This document shows positions 35,157 to 46,700 of a stretch of DNA of 64,000 nt, piece after piece (within the stretch, counting starts at the first letter, position 1; each line of letters opens with the position of its first letter). Location: positions 669,874,852-669,938,851 of the forward strand of contig NC_081412.1 in assembly GCF_030272615.1 (NCBI RefSeq), in the 5' to 3' direction. This stretch comes from Cryptomeria japonica (Eukaryota > Streptophyta > Pinopsida > Cupressales > Cupressaceae). The position numbers were made by a program, and so were the translations under genes. A model generated the notes under the pieces. The model made no database searches, had not been told where the DNA came from, and worked only from the letters and a program-made list of their open reading frames with translations.

Positions 35157-36713
35157 AAGAATAAAACATAGTGGGTGGAAAGGATAAGGATGAGTAGCAT
35201 GATTCCCTAGTCATAGGTGAGATGAGGAAGGATGACAAGGAGGTAATGGTATGCCCCCTCAAGAGAACATGTGGGTTCTAAGAACACGGGTGTGCTCTTG
35301 AAATGGGTTAGAAGACTAGTGGATTGAGGATGAAAGAATGATGAAGGGGGGAATGAATGAATTGGAGTCTCCAAGATAAATGGATGAGAAGGATGGGATG
35401 AATGAACGAAATGAAGTGGATGGAATTTCTTGTTGTGTAGATATGGAGAGAAAACCTAGTTTTGATTTTACAATAGACTATCTATACCACTAACTATAGA
35501 AGTTAGGATGTTGTGAATATTTGATGCATGGACTAGACTCTCAAACAATAGGTATCTTAATATACACAAGTTCACAAACACTAATGATGGTGTATATGCG
35601 AGACTATAGGATTATACAAGAGAAATCATAAAAAATGCCATACCATAAAAAATATATTATGCACTAACCAAGACATGCCGAGATATAGGATGATCAAGGA
35701 AGCCCCTGGGACACTTGAGATAAAAATCAAAGCAAAAAGCTCAATCATGAAAACAACATGCACATGACCAACTGATATCTCTTGCCAAGAGTAGGACATG
35801 GGTTTGGATAGTCTGCTAGACATGGGAAGGATACATCTTGATGGGCAGGTGATGGATTTGGATAACATGTCAGACAGAAGACAAGCTGGTTGAGTGAGGT
35901 TTATAGATGGAAGGATTGCCACTTGGATTTGGTTAACATGTCATGGATGGGTGTTTGGATTACATGCAAGTCAATATAAGCTCAAGCTGATTGGAAAATC
36001 TAAATGTGATGGGGATCATAAATGGATTAAATAGGATTGGATTGGATGAGATGGCGAATATGATTAGATTATATTAGACAAGATGGGGAATATGATTGGA
36101 TATGATAGGATTGGATTGTGGGTATAGGGTAAATAGATGGGAACCAATGACAAGGGAGAACCCAGGCTTGGTAAGAGGATGGATGGAGGAAGCAATTGCT
36201 TGGATAGGAGATGGAGGGATTAAGTAGATGAATAGTGATAGGATATGGAGGACTAAAGGATGAAAGATAGGTCAAATGAGGATCCAAGAACTATGTTGCA
36301 AAGGAGGAAAATTCCCCACTAATATAGTGGAATGGACATGGATGGAGAAAAAATGTAGGCTTGAGTGTTCCCAAGCATGCATGGATATTATTCTTGATCA
36401 AGGTTAAAGGTATGAATGGAGGATAGATTTTGATAGGATGAGGGATATGAGATGGAGGATATGGATAGGATAGTCGAGATCAAAGACAGGAAAGGGGAGT
36501 GATCAGAGTGGATAAAGGATACAAAATATGTGGGTGGTAGGATGACATGGATGAAGCTTGCCCCCAAGTGTAGAGTGCAAAAAGATGAGGGGATTACACG
36601 TGACGCTTGTTTAGAAAGTTTTCATCATGGTACTTACCCAAGGCGCCACAAGACGTGGTTTTCACCATTGGATGGATTTTATTTTATTTTTTGACTTATT
36701 TTTTGAATTTTTT
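35157..36713 (-). other. Internal region of the second pol-less element, no clear ORF
   Basis: Purine-rich on the plus strand (many GGATGG, GGATTGG and GATATGG words). Short minus-strand frames are Pro/Ser/Ile/His-rich and resemble the coding style of the family, but frames change often and no conserved block was found. A T-rich stretch at 36670-36715 borders the tandem array. Confidence 0.5.
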
Positions 36714-39062
36714 GGGAATAGTTTGGATGGATATGGACGAGGATAAGTGGATGTGTTAAAAAAGAGATGGAGGGAGGACTCAAGCATCTAGTTCCATTCA
36801 TCATATCTATTAAATATGTGCTTTAATAGACTCGTATAATTGAAGGCACAATCATTAATGTTGGAAAAAATAGACGGGGATATGGAATGGATAAAATATG
36901 GAGGGGATAAGGATTTATGCAAAGGTTTGGACTAAAGGAATGGGATTATGAAAAATGGATGTTGGATAATGGATGGGGTTTTGAGAAACTTTTGAAAGAT
37001 CATCATTGGCACACACCTTAAAGGGTGGTAGAGTTGGAGAGGAAGAGGTTTTGAATTAGATGGAGGATCAAATGTGGTTTTGGGGGCATAAGGACCCAAA
37101 ATAGATGAAGGGGGTGATGGAGTTAAGATAGTGGGTTTTAGGGCATAAGGGCCCAAAATGGATTTTGATGATGGCAGATAAGGGAATAGTTTGGATGGAT
37201 ATGGATGAGGATAAGTGGATGTGTTAAAAAGAGATGGAGGGAGGAATCAAGCATCTAGTTCCATTCATCATATCTAGTAAATATGTGCTTTAATAGACTC
37301 GTATAATTGAAGGCACAATCATTAATGTTGGAAAAAATAGGCGGGGATATGGAATGGATAAAATATGGAGGGGATAAGGATTTATGCAAAGGTTTGGACT
37401 AAAGGAATGGGATTATGAAAAATGGATGTTGGATAATGGATGGGGTTTTGAGAAACTTTTGGAAGATCATCATTGGCACACACCTTAAAGGGTGGTAGAG
37501 TTGGAGAGGAAGAGGTTTTGAATTAGATGGAGGATCAAATGTGGTTTTTGGGGCATAAGGACCCAAAATAGATGAAGGGGGTGATGGAGTTAAGATAGTG
37601 GGTTTTAGGGCATAAGGGCCCAAAATGGATTTTGATGATGGCAGATAAGGGAATAGTTTGGATGGATATGGATGAGGATAAGTGGATGTGTTAAAAAGAG
37701 ATGGAGGGAGGAATCAAGCATCTAGTTCCATTCATCATATCTAGTAAATATGTGCTTTAATAGACTCGTATAATTGAAGGCACAGTCATTAATGTTGGAA
37801 AAAATAAACGGGGATATGGAATGGATAAAATATGGAGGGGATAAGGATTTATGCAAAGGTTTGGACTAAAGGAATGGGATTATGAAAAATGGATGTTGGA
37901 TAATGGATGGGGTTTTGAGAAACTTTTGGAAGATCATCATTGGCACACACCTTAAAGGGTGGTAGAGTTGGAGAGGAAGAGGTTTTGAATTAGATGGAGG
38001 ATCAAATGTGGTTTTTGGGGCATAAGGACCCAAAATAGATGAAGGGGGTGATGGAGTTAAGATAGTGGGTTTTAGGACATAAGGGCCCAAAATGGATTTT
38101 GATGATGGCGGATAAGGGAATAGTTTGGATGGATATGGACGAGGATAAGTGGATGTGTTAAAAAAGAGATGGAGGGAGAACTCAAGCATCTAGTTCCATT
38201 CATCATATCTATTAAATACGTGCTTTAATAGACTCGTATAATTGAAGGCACAGTCATTAATGTTGGAAAAAATAAACGGGGATATGGAATGGATAAAATA
38301 TGGAGGGGATAAGGATTTATGCAAAGGTTTGGACTAAAGGAATGGGATTATGAAAAATGGATGTTGGATAATGGATGGGGTTTTGAGAAACTTTTGGAAG
38401 ATCATCATTGGCACACACCTTGAAGGGTGGTAGAGTTGGAGAGGAAGAGGTTTTGAATTAGATGGAGGATCAAATGTGGTTTTTGGGGCATAAGGACCCA
38501 AAATAGATGAAGGGGGTGATGGAGTTAAGATAGTGGGTTTTAGGGCATAAGGGCCCAAAATGGATTTTGATGATGGTAGATAAGTGAATAGTTTGGATGG
38601 ATATGGACAAGGATAAGTGGATGTGGAAGATAGTGGATGTGTTAAAAAAGAGATGGAGGGAGGACTCAAGCATCTAGTTCCATTCATCATATCTATTAAA
38701 TATTTGCTTTAATAGACTTGTATAATTGAAGGCATGGTCATTAATGTTGGAAAATGTAGATGAGGATATGGAATGGATAAAATATAGAGGGGATAAGGAT
38801 TTATGCAAAGGTTTGGACTAAAGGAATGGGATTATGAAAAATGGATGTTGGATAATGGATGGGGTTTTGAGAAACTTTTGGAAGATCATCATTGGCACAC
38901 ACCTTGAAGGGTGGTAGAGTTGGAGAGGAAGAGCTTTTGAATTAGATGGAGGATCAAATGTGGTTTTGGGGGCATAAGGACCCAAAATAGATGAAGGGGG
39001 CGATGGAGTTAAGATAGTGGGTTTTAGGGCATAAGGGCCCAAAATGGATTTTGATGATGGCG
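36714..39062. repeat. Five-unit tandem array, about 467 bp per unit
   Basis: Units start at 36714, 37182, 37649, 38116 and 38584 (periods 468, 467, 467 and 468). The fifth unit is about 479 bp, with a short internal duplication (GTGGATGTG and GAAGATA, about 38617-38645). Units are nearly identical to each other. Each contains a minus-strand frame of about 74 residues with ILGPYALKPTILTPSPPSS, but 467 is not a multiple of three, so the array does not keep one frame. It is embedded in the internal region of the pol-less element. Confidence 0.92.
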
Positions 39063-39441
39063 GATTGTTAGATAGAGGATTGGAGGACTTATGAGGGAAG
39101 GGAGCTTTTGGATTAGCAAGCTTGGATGCTAATTTGGATTTCTCTTTGAGATGCATTGCTTCTATGAGTAGTTTGGGAATCCACATAGTTTTTTGTTTCG
39201 TCTTTTTGGGCCTTTGTAGCCTTTTTATTTTTTTTTTCTTTTGGATCATATTTTTATTTTTGCGAGAATGTATTTTTGATGGGACATGTTGATCCTTGGA
39301 TTTTTGTGGATTTCTAAATTTAAGAATTTTAGATTTGGCATCTAAATTGCTTCCACTAGCAATGGTACGAGTGCATGAAGATGAATGACATGGAGGTTTT
39401 ATGGATGGGATGATGGAGTGAAAGCCTCTCTTGGAAAGCAA
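39063..39441 (-). pseudogene. Lys/Pro-rich coding end of the second pol-less element
   Basis: A minus-strand frame from 39441 reads MLSKRGFHSIIPSIKPPCHS, a basic stretch (KNKNMIQKKKKIKRLQRPKK), then KLASKLANPKAPFPHKSSNP, and continues into the fifth 467-bp unit to 38818. It is not similar at sequence level to the Gln/Asn-rich protein of the relative, although both are low in complexity and lie in the same part of the element. Its 5' end is cut by the junction with a LINE fragment at about 39441, so the start is not reliable. Confidence 0.4.
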
Positions 39442-39443
39442 TG

Positions 39444-39760
39444 AGATTCCTCATGTGAAATGTAATGGGCCTATCGACCTCTAACTAATGATGCTTAGTT
39501 AAGGGTCATCTGGATAAGTTATGATTGATATTGTGATACTACAAGAAACCACAATATGTAGAGATGAAGGGCTTAAATTTGTTAAGTATTGTAGTAGATG
39601 GGAACGATCATTTATGAATGCACGAGGTAATTTTGGAGGGTTGGGCATATTATATAATTTGGATACAATGATGGTGACTATGGAGCTGGCTGAAGATAAC
39701 TGGATGATGTGCAAGGTCAGGTGTTGGGTTTCAAATGATCTAAATGATTTAGCTTTTTAA
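39444..39760 (+). pseudogene. LINE ORF2 start fragment (endonuclease)
   Basis: The plus strand reads MRFLM, stop, NVMGLSTSN, matching the canonical LINE endonuclease opening (SWNVRGL) with Trp changed to TGA. After a frame change comes DIVILQETTICRDEG with the catalytic Glu of QET, then GLKFVKYCSRWERSF, NFGGLGILYN and MMCKVRCW. It stops at about 39760, before the GDFN and SDH motifs. ORF1 and everything downstream are absent. A 5' part of ORF2 alone is not the usual product of LINE insertion and suggests a rearrangement or an interrupted older copy. Confidence 0.65.
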
Positions 39761-41123
39761 GCAAGAGCCCAACTTTGAAACCAAGAAAGACATTATAAGC
39801 GTATAATTGAATTTAAATTACAACATTCAATCCTAGAAATGATGTAACCAAAAAAAAAGGAACCAAACAATTTGATGCAATAAAAACCCGTTATTTATGG
39901 TATCTAAACCAAAGGTATGATGCTTTCATGGTCAAAAAACAAATTAAAATTTTAGAAACAAAAACAGTTCTTGCCAAAAATTTAAATATTTTTACCAAAA
40001 GAAAAAGTTAAAATATCAAACTCCAAGCATGATTTTAGAATTCAAATTCCCAAGTTGATATGGTAGCATCCTCCGCAATGAAAGGTTGATTGCATGATAT
40101 GATCAAAACTGGACTACATTTTTAGCTAGTTCATTTGAGCTCTCAAGAGACTATTACATTGCTTTTCTTGTCTATTGTAATAACTTAAATTTTATCTCTC
40201 CAAAGGAAATGAGATTGATCCTCCTTATTTTAAATTGATTTATTTCCAGTCCCACTCACCTACTTTGGCCATTTGTGGACATCATAGTGTTGAGACTATA
40301 AATCTTGTCATTATGTGCTAAGTCTCAAATCAAGTAAGCCCTAGTGAAAATAGTTGACTCAATGCCCTTGATTAATGAATAAACATCCGAAGCATAAACA
40401 CTTGTCTCCAAAAAAATTCAAAAATCCTCTGTTAGCACAATATAGCACAAATAATGACAACTAGAATCTTCTGACTATCAGCATATTGAATACTCTCTAG
40501 TGTTGACTTGCAACAACCTTTGTCTCTCTCACTATTTGTTTAGGGTAAAAAATATCTCCCATTGATCTCCTCTCACCTTAGTTGTGCCAAGTAGACTCAA
40601 CACTATTCAAAGAAAACATATTAAAATAAAGAAGACGAAAAAATTTAAATTGCATAACTCCCTTCTCTTCTCTTTCTCAATTTTAAGATCTACATTCCTA
40701 TTTTGTGGCAACTAGAAAAGAAAATAGAATTTACATTAAGGATATTCCTTTTCGGGTGATCATGATTGAGTATTCATGCCTTAAAGTTGTAAACTTCTTG
40801 CAACTTATTTTTCCGATGAACTCCAAGCCCAACCGAGCCCAAAATGGTTTTGTTGAATCCAATTCAAGGCTAATTATCCATATAGGGTATAGATTAATTT
40901 AATCCTCACTCTAGTTATATTTTAAAATAGTAAAAGCTCTAATGGAATAGAAGTAACAAAATTACGCATATCTTAGAGGTATAAAATAAAAAACTTGTCT
41001 ATTTTTGCAGGGTTTTTTCAATTATTGGGTGGTTTATCATCCAAACTCTTGATGTTTGAGCTCTCCTCATCAACGCCATCATCATCAGCGTCATCATTTC
41101 CCCCTCAAATTGACCTGTTTTCA
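39761..41123. other. Spacer without a supported gene
   Basis: AT-rich on both strands. A short frame at 40705-40902 has no recognisable motif. No repeats or RNA signals noted. Confidence 0.45.
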
Positions 41124-41417
41124 TCACCTTCGCGTCTTTTCCATCTTTTGGGGCATTGCAGGGCTTGTGGGTTTTCCTCCTCCTTCCACTTCATTCTCTT
41201 CTTTATCTTCATCTACATGCTTTTCTTCATTTTCATGAGGTTTATAGAAACGAGAATGGAGCTGAGAGATCTTATGGTCAATTGAAGTGGTGTTTCTTCT
41301 TGCATGCTCATTTGCAACAGTTTCAAAATAGCTTCCAAACTCCCAAAATGATTAGGACTTTGGAGGAAGAACGAAGGAATCAGAACTCTCATATTCAAAT
41401 ACAAAATCCTTGTTCAT
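41124..41417 (-). pseudogene. Unrecognised charged reading frame
   Basis: From ATG 41417-41415 to TGA 41126-41124, 97 codons with a single TAA after PPKS. It reads MNKDFVFEYESSDSFVLPPK, then SFWEFGSYFETVANEHARRN, IDHKISQLHSRFYKP, an acidic run (HENEEKHVDEDKEENEVEGG), and KPTSPAMPQKMEKTRR at the end. Balanced composition with aromatic and charged clusters is unlike the low-complexity frames nearby, which suggests an exon or fragment of a real gene. I do not recognise the family. Plus-strand frames over the same bases (Ser/Phe-rich) look like its shadow. It may be captured host sequence or part of an unknown element. Confidence 0.4.
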
Positions 41418-41974
41418 GTCTACTCTACAGCTAGCTACTGCTATCCTAGGACACTATTGCTATGAACAAGGAAAAGTGCTTCGTATTTAGAGTTTTTGCA
41501 TAGTAATCACTTCGCCCCGATTACTGCCTCCAAACGAACTGCCAAAACGTGTATAGGACTATGCCAGGTGATCTCGGATCTGACCTTCAATACTCTAAAC
41601 CACAAGAACCATTCAATGGGTTTTAGAGGTTTTGAGAAAAAGTGTTAAAAAGCATGAAGTAACTTGATTCTAATAAAAAATTCATCCTAGACAAATTATA
41701 AATTTATTTTATTAGATCTTACAGAAGGTAAGTTATTATTATTAGTTTACTTGCATGTCTTTTCATGGTGATTAATTTATTTATTCTCTCATCCATACCT
41801 ATATTTAGAAAACATGTGAGAGATATGTTAATAGTTTTTTTTTTTTTATTTATATTTTTTTCCTTTATTTTTTAATTGAAATTACTTATTATGTAATTTG
41901 TCAAATAAAGTAGGATTTTTTCTCTAGTGTCGTATACTTACATAAATATTTAATAAATAAAATAATAAATAGTT
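41418..41974. other. Spacer without a supported gene
   Basis: No frame or repeat of note. If the charged frame at 41124-41417 is real, its upstream region would lie here; no TATA box stood out. Confidence 0.4.
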
Positions 41975-42782
41975 CTCTCTACTTTTCCTATCATCTTTAT
42001 TTATTTCTCTACCTCTCTCCCCTTCTCTATCTATTTATATATTTCTCTCTCTCTATGCCTATCTCCATATCTCTTCCACTCTCACACACACATTCCCTAT
42101 TTCTCCCTCCCTGTATCTATCTCTATCTCTCTCTCTCTCTCGCACAGATACAAGATCTTGTTTCTCCCTCCCTAACTTTGTCTTTATCTCTTTCTTGTAC
42201 ACTCCTCTCCCTTAATTTTTCATACTCTCTCTATATATCACTTGCCATATCTTTATAAAAATCTCTCTATCTCCCTCTTTCTCATTGTCTCCTTTTAATC
42301 TTTATTTCCCCCTCTCCTTCTTTCTCTCTCTTTCCCTATCTCCCTCTCTCTCACCCCTTCTATATTTCACAAGTTATATCTACTTTGTCTCTCCTTTCTA
42401 TTCCTATCTCTGTCTCTTTCTATCCCTATTTCTCCATCACTCTCCCTCTTTCTATCCCCATCTCTTCCTCTCTCCCCATTACCCCCTCTTTTTATATCTT
42501 TCTACTTCTCTCTCCAACATAGATACACACACACTCCTTGTTTCTCCCTACCTATCTCTGTCTCTATCTCTCCCACTCTCTCTAAAACTTTCTCTATTAC
42601 TTGCCTCTATCACCATCTTTCTCTCACTCTTTCCCCCCTCCATCTCCATCTCCATATATCTATCTCCCTCATTATCAATATATAGTTATCTCTACTCCTC
42701 TCTCTTATTCTCTTCATCTCTCTTGCACAATATCTTTATCTCTATATTTCTCTCTATCTCCCCTTTTCTCCTCTCTCAATCT

Positions 42783-42785
<3 letters not shown>

Positions 42786-42868
<83 letters not shown>
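42786..42868. repeat. (TA)n microsatellite
   Basis: About 83 bases of strict alternating T and A inside the pyrimidine-rich tract. Confidence 0.95.
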
Positions 42869-42870
<2 letters not shown>

Positions 42871-43121
42871 TCCTATCCTTCTTTATCTATCTATATTTTC
42901 TCTTAACTATATCACTCCCTCTTCCTCTCTCTGCCTATTGACCCTCTTTCTCCTCTCTCCTTATCTCTATATCCCCTTCCTCATTCCCTCTCTATCCCCC
43001 TATCTATTTCTTTATCTCTACCTCTTTCTACCTTTCTCTTCTTGTATATCTATATCTCTTTCTCCTTCTCTTCCTATATATGTATATCTCTTCCTTTATC
43101 TTCACATCTCTATCTCTCTCT

Positions 43122-43181
43122 CTATATATATATATGTGTGTGTGTATGTGTGTGTGCTTGTGTGTGTGTGTGTGTGTGTGT
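43122..43181. repeat. (TA)n(TG)n compound microsatellite
   Basis: A short TA run passes into about 50 bases of mostly TG repeats with two interruptions, within the pyrimidine-rich tract. Confidence 0.9.
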
Positions 43182-44313
43182 ATCTCTTTTTCTCTCTATT
43201 TGTCTATCTCTTTATCTCTTGTTTTGTCTCCCTCTCTATATGCCCTTATATCTCTATCCTTCCACCACTCTATCTCACCATCTATGTATATCTATGTCTC
43301 CCTCTCCTCCTGTAGACCTCTCTATATCTACCTCTCTATCTCTCCCTCTATGTCCTCCAATATTTATATCTTTATATATTTATCTCTCCCTCTACATCTC
43401 TCAATTTGTCTATCTATTTTTTCCCTCTTTCTTTCTCAATCTATCTTTCCCTCTTCCTCTCTATCACTATACATTTCTCCCTCTATATACCCATCTCTCT
43501 CCCTCTCTCTCTCTCGTTATCCCTCTTTTTAAACCTCTATATTCATATACATTTTCATCTCTATATCTATTTCTCTATATTTCTTATTTCATCTATCCAT
43601 CTAGCACTATTTGTTTATCTTTATATCTCTCTCTACTACTATCTCTCTCCTTGTCTCTATATATCACGTCCTATCTCTATATTTATCTTTCCATCTCTCC
43701 CTTTCTCTCACTTGAACTATTTATGTTTTGAGCTTCCACATCTATCTAATCCTATCTCCTCTCTTTCTTTACCTCTCCACATTTGTCTCTTTTTCTCCAT
43801 CTTCATCTCCATTTCTATATGTATCTCTATCTTCTCTTTTATCTTTATCTCTTTAACCCTCTATCTCTCCCTCTTTTTATCCCTATCTCTACCTTTCTCT
43901 CCCTCTCACCCAATCGCAAACATAACATGAGTCTGTTGGTAATGGAACTTGATTATATTTCTAATTTAAAGGTTTTTTTTTATTTATGATTGGATCCTTG
44001 TAAGCACATGAAATGTGGATTTTAAGCTATCACTTCTCCATTGAGACCCTTTTAGCACAAAAAACATCATTTTATAAATGGCCTACCAACTATTCTCATT
44101 TTTTACACAATTTTTTGCAAAAGGTTGACCAAAGATTTCCCTAATTTTCCACATCCCTTCGACATACCATTGCACACCAAGGTGCAATTGTTATTCTATG
44201 TGTACATGAGATGTTTATGTTAAAAAAAACACAATTTTTTATAGTAAAGTGTTATTTTATAATTACTAAATTACCTTAAATTTTTCTTTATTTAATTATA
44301 TCCACTTAATGTT

Positions 44314-44779
44314 TTTTGTTTTTTGTTTTAACAAAAGGTCGAGGCATATAATATATTATATATATAAAGATAAAATATTACAAAGATTAAGGAAGATTCT
44401 ATATCCTTCCATACAACCACCAAACATATACCCCTTAAACCTACTAAATCATCCTCAATGTGAAAGAGGAGACATATCTATCAGCTGGTAATGACGATAC
44501 CATCTCAAAAATCCCTTTTCAGGATGCACAACTTAACATCATAACAACACAAAATTTTAACCCCAATTTTTACTATTGCATCCCACCTGCTAGATGTAAC
44601 ATCTTTGTACCCAAAAATGATTTGGGACACCACATTTGAACAACCACCATTTGTTAATTTAAAAGGATGCAATGGGCCCTATAAACTTGATCGACAACTT
44701 TAGACTATTTGAACCCTTGAACCAAAAACTGGCACCATTTGTTATAATAATTTAGACTATTCGAACCCTTGAACAAAAA
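44314..44779 (-). mobile_element. Probable short 5'-truncated LINE 3' end
   Basis: The low-coordinate side is T-rich (GTTTTTTGTTTTTTGTTTTA), the complement of an A-rich tail, and the adjoining minus-strand sequence (CGACCTTTTGTTAAAACA) resembles the 3' end of the LINE at 20461 (CCCCTTTATTCAAAA). The word ACTTAATGTT occurs at 44304-44313 and 44780-44789, consistent with a 10-bp target-site duplication. No coding part is left. A small direct repeat (TTAGACTATT-GAACCCTTGAAC) near 44700-44780 slightly weakens the right boundary. Confidence 0.45.
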
Positions 44780-45107
44780 ACTTAATGTTATTTTATGATT
44801 TTATTTTTAATTTTATTTTTAATTTTAATTAAATTTTTATGTTGATTCTATAGTTTTGTTTTTTAACTTGTTAACACACTCACATCTCACCCCAACCATA
44901 AGAGATTATAATTAAAATAATTTAATCTTGCATTCAATTTATTTTTTATTACTTTAGTCAATCAACATATAGAATTAAAAAAATGTGTGGCAATTTATTT
45001 GTCTTTTCTTCTATTTGTTCATATTGAAAATAGTTAGTATTAAAAAAAAAAAATTAATGAATATTGTGTCAGTTTCTATATTTTGTTGTTATATTAAAAA
45101 AATAGAG

Positions 45108-45890
45108 AGTGAAAAAGAAGAAGATATTGAGAATTTGTGCATTCAAAAGGCAAAAAAGCCAAGATGCGAAAATATCAACTTCGAAGAAGGAAATGTCAAA
45201 TCCCAAAAAATTGAGGAATTCTCGTAGTCAAAACACATAGTTTACCAAACTATTGATTTATTAGAATAAATCTTAGTAGATTGCAAATTCCTAGAAGATC
45301 TAGTGATCATTTATAGATTCATAGGGCCTAAAGTAAACTGATAAAAAATTAGGGCTTGGATTGGAGGATTTTGGAAGACAAAGGTGATAACTAGATTTAT
45401 GCCAAAGGGCTTCTTTATTGTCATTTTCATAAATTAGGAAGAGCGGGAGAAGGTATTACAATGATGATTGTGGATGATGTAAACTAACCTGTTATATTAT
45501 ATGCAAAATTAGTTCCCAAATTTTAATCCACTTGGTTTGGATCCATATGATTCAATGGTATGGATTTGATTGTACAACTTGCCTATTGAATATTGGTTAG
45601 AAGATTGTCTGGAAAAGATTAGCAGATAATTAGGAAGAATAATTGACATCGATGCTAATTTAGCTAATGGAGATTCCTATCTTTATGCAAGTATCAAGGT
45701 GGTGGTAGTCACAAGAATACCAAATGAAGTGAGGTTGTGTATAAATGATAGACATTGGATATTGAAGAAGAATTTTTTTGTCTTCAGTGTAGTCCTAGAG
45801 ATCATATGTTAAAAGACTATAAAGTTGCCCCAAAGATGACATACAAATGGATTCTGAAAGGTACAAATTGTAAGGAAAATTCTGGAAAGT
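45108..45890 (+). pseudogene. LINE ORF1 relic (DUF4283-like with CCHC remnant)
   Basis: Plus-strand pieces in several frames: an acidic start (SEKEEDIENLCIQKAKKP), QTIDLLE, KFLEDLVIIYRFIGPKVN, KGFF, then YMQN, stop, FPNFNPLGLDPYDSMVWI, RLYNLPIEYWLEDCLEKIS, GRIIDIDANLANGDSYLYAS, and the remnant zinc knuckle CLQCSPRDHMLKDY, whose last Cys is now Tyr. This order matches plant LINE ORF1 (DUF4283 plus CCHC). TAG after QN fits a lost Trp. No ORF2 follows; instead a partial LTR starts at 45926. Confidence 0.65.
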
Positions 45891-45925
45891 GAATGTTAAA
45901 GGGAAACAAGTAATCAAATGGGGGG

Positions 45926-46700
45926 TATAGAATCATAAATTATATCCGCATACATTTTTGTTCTCACCTAGACCTCACTCACCTTGGTGCTTCATCTTTC
46001 GATGCTCAATGATTGTTTTGATTATGCTCGCACCACCCTACAAACCCACCTTTTCACCTTCTCTTCCATCTTTAACCCAATGCTAAGTCCTGATATTTAG
46101 GATTGGGGCACTAGGGTGACTTGATCCTATCTCAAGACCATATTGCCACAACACCCTCATCCTCTCAATCAAGACCCAAATTTGGTCTCCACAATGAGCA
46201 CATCAAGTTAGAAAAAAATTAGATCTGATGTCGGCCTACTCCACAAATTCAAATAGTGTTTGAGAAATTAAGTATATAAGGAGGTTTACCCCTCTCATTT
46301 GAAATCTAAGAAAAACCTAACTCATCTGATTATCTCAATTACACTCTAGCAAATTCAATTCAAGTGAGCAAGCAATCAAGCATTCATCAAGCATTGAAGA
46401 AGAAGTGAATTCAAGTTCAAGCATTCAAGATGGCATCCATTATCAACCTTCTATTAATAAATTCTACAAGACATCCTAAAAACCTTGCATGAGGATTCAA
46501 GAAAGCTTCATCGAGGTGTACATTTCAATTACAAGCACTTAATTTGAGATCTAGCCTTTCCCTCAAAAGGAAAGTATCTTGCTGCAGTTTCCATTATAAT
46601 TATCATTTCAATTTCAAGGATAATTCCTAAACCAGGGGGTTGACCCAAGGCTAACCCCTATCCACAACCATTTTCCCCTCTTTTGTGTGTAGGGAATTGA
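45926..46700 (+). repeat. Partial, diverged copy of the 32032 LTR
   Basis: Shares with 32032-32740 the start (ATCATAAATT, then TTCTCACCTAG), the middle (AAGTGAGCAAGCAATCAAGCAT) and a CCTTTTGTGTGT-like end, but with many differences. A TATA-like TATATAAGGAGG lies near 46270. A purine run (AAATGGGGGG) directly precedes it, like a polypurine tract before a 3' LTR. Similarity stops near 46700. Confidence 0.55.

Larger units (their letters stand above)
34093..39440 (-). mobile_element. Second pol-less LTR element, partial (3' LTR and internal part)
   Basis: Same family as the element at 10997-20198: LTR ending ATCTACA on the plus strand, followed by TTTTGCCCCTCTTTGA, an adjacent stem-loop, a nearby GTATGCCCCCTC phrase, a TATA box in the same strand sense and Pro-rich minus-strand coding. 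Only the 3' LTR (34093-35109) is present. The 5' LTR and leader are missing and the sequence switches at about 39440 to a plus-strand LINE fragment. It interrupts the plus-strand gag relic. The internal region contains a five-unit 467-bp array and is strongly purine-rich on the plus strand. Confidence 0.65.
41975..43915. repeat. Long pyrimidine-rich (CT/CTAT) low-complexity tract
   Basis: For about 1.9 kb the plus strand is almost wholly C and T with scattered A, in words such as CTCTCTATCTC, CCCTCTTTC and TATCTCTATCTC. An (AT)n tract and a (TG)n tract are embedded. Overlapping open frames of up to 229 codons translate to Ser/Leu/Tyr/Ile runs and are composition artefacts. Such strand asymmetry can form triplex DNA. 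It looks like an expanded, degenerating microsatellite. Confidence 0.9.

Noticed and set aside
36932-38690. Repeated minus-strand frames with ILGPYALKPTILTPSPP as separate genes
   Set aside because: They are the same frame recurring in the 467-bp tandem units. The unit length is not a multiple of three and no starts or conserved boundaries exist.
42285-43930. Several overlapping open frames of 100-229 codons on the plus strand
   Set aside because: They translate to Ser/Leu/Tyr/Ile runs from CT, TA and TG microsatellites. Three frames are open at once, which is a composition effect.
32032-46700. The LTR-like copies at 32032 and 45926 as the two ends of one nested element
   Set aside because: They are strongly diverged, the second is truncated, and no pol sequence of the same element was found between them.
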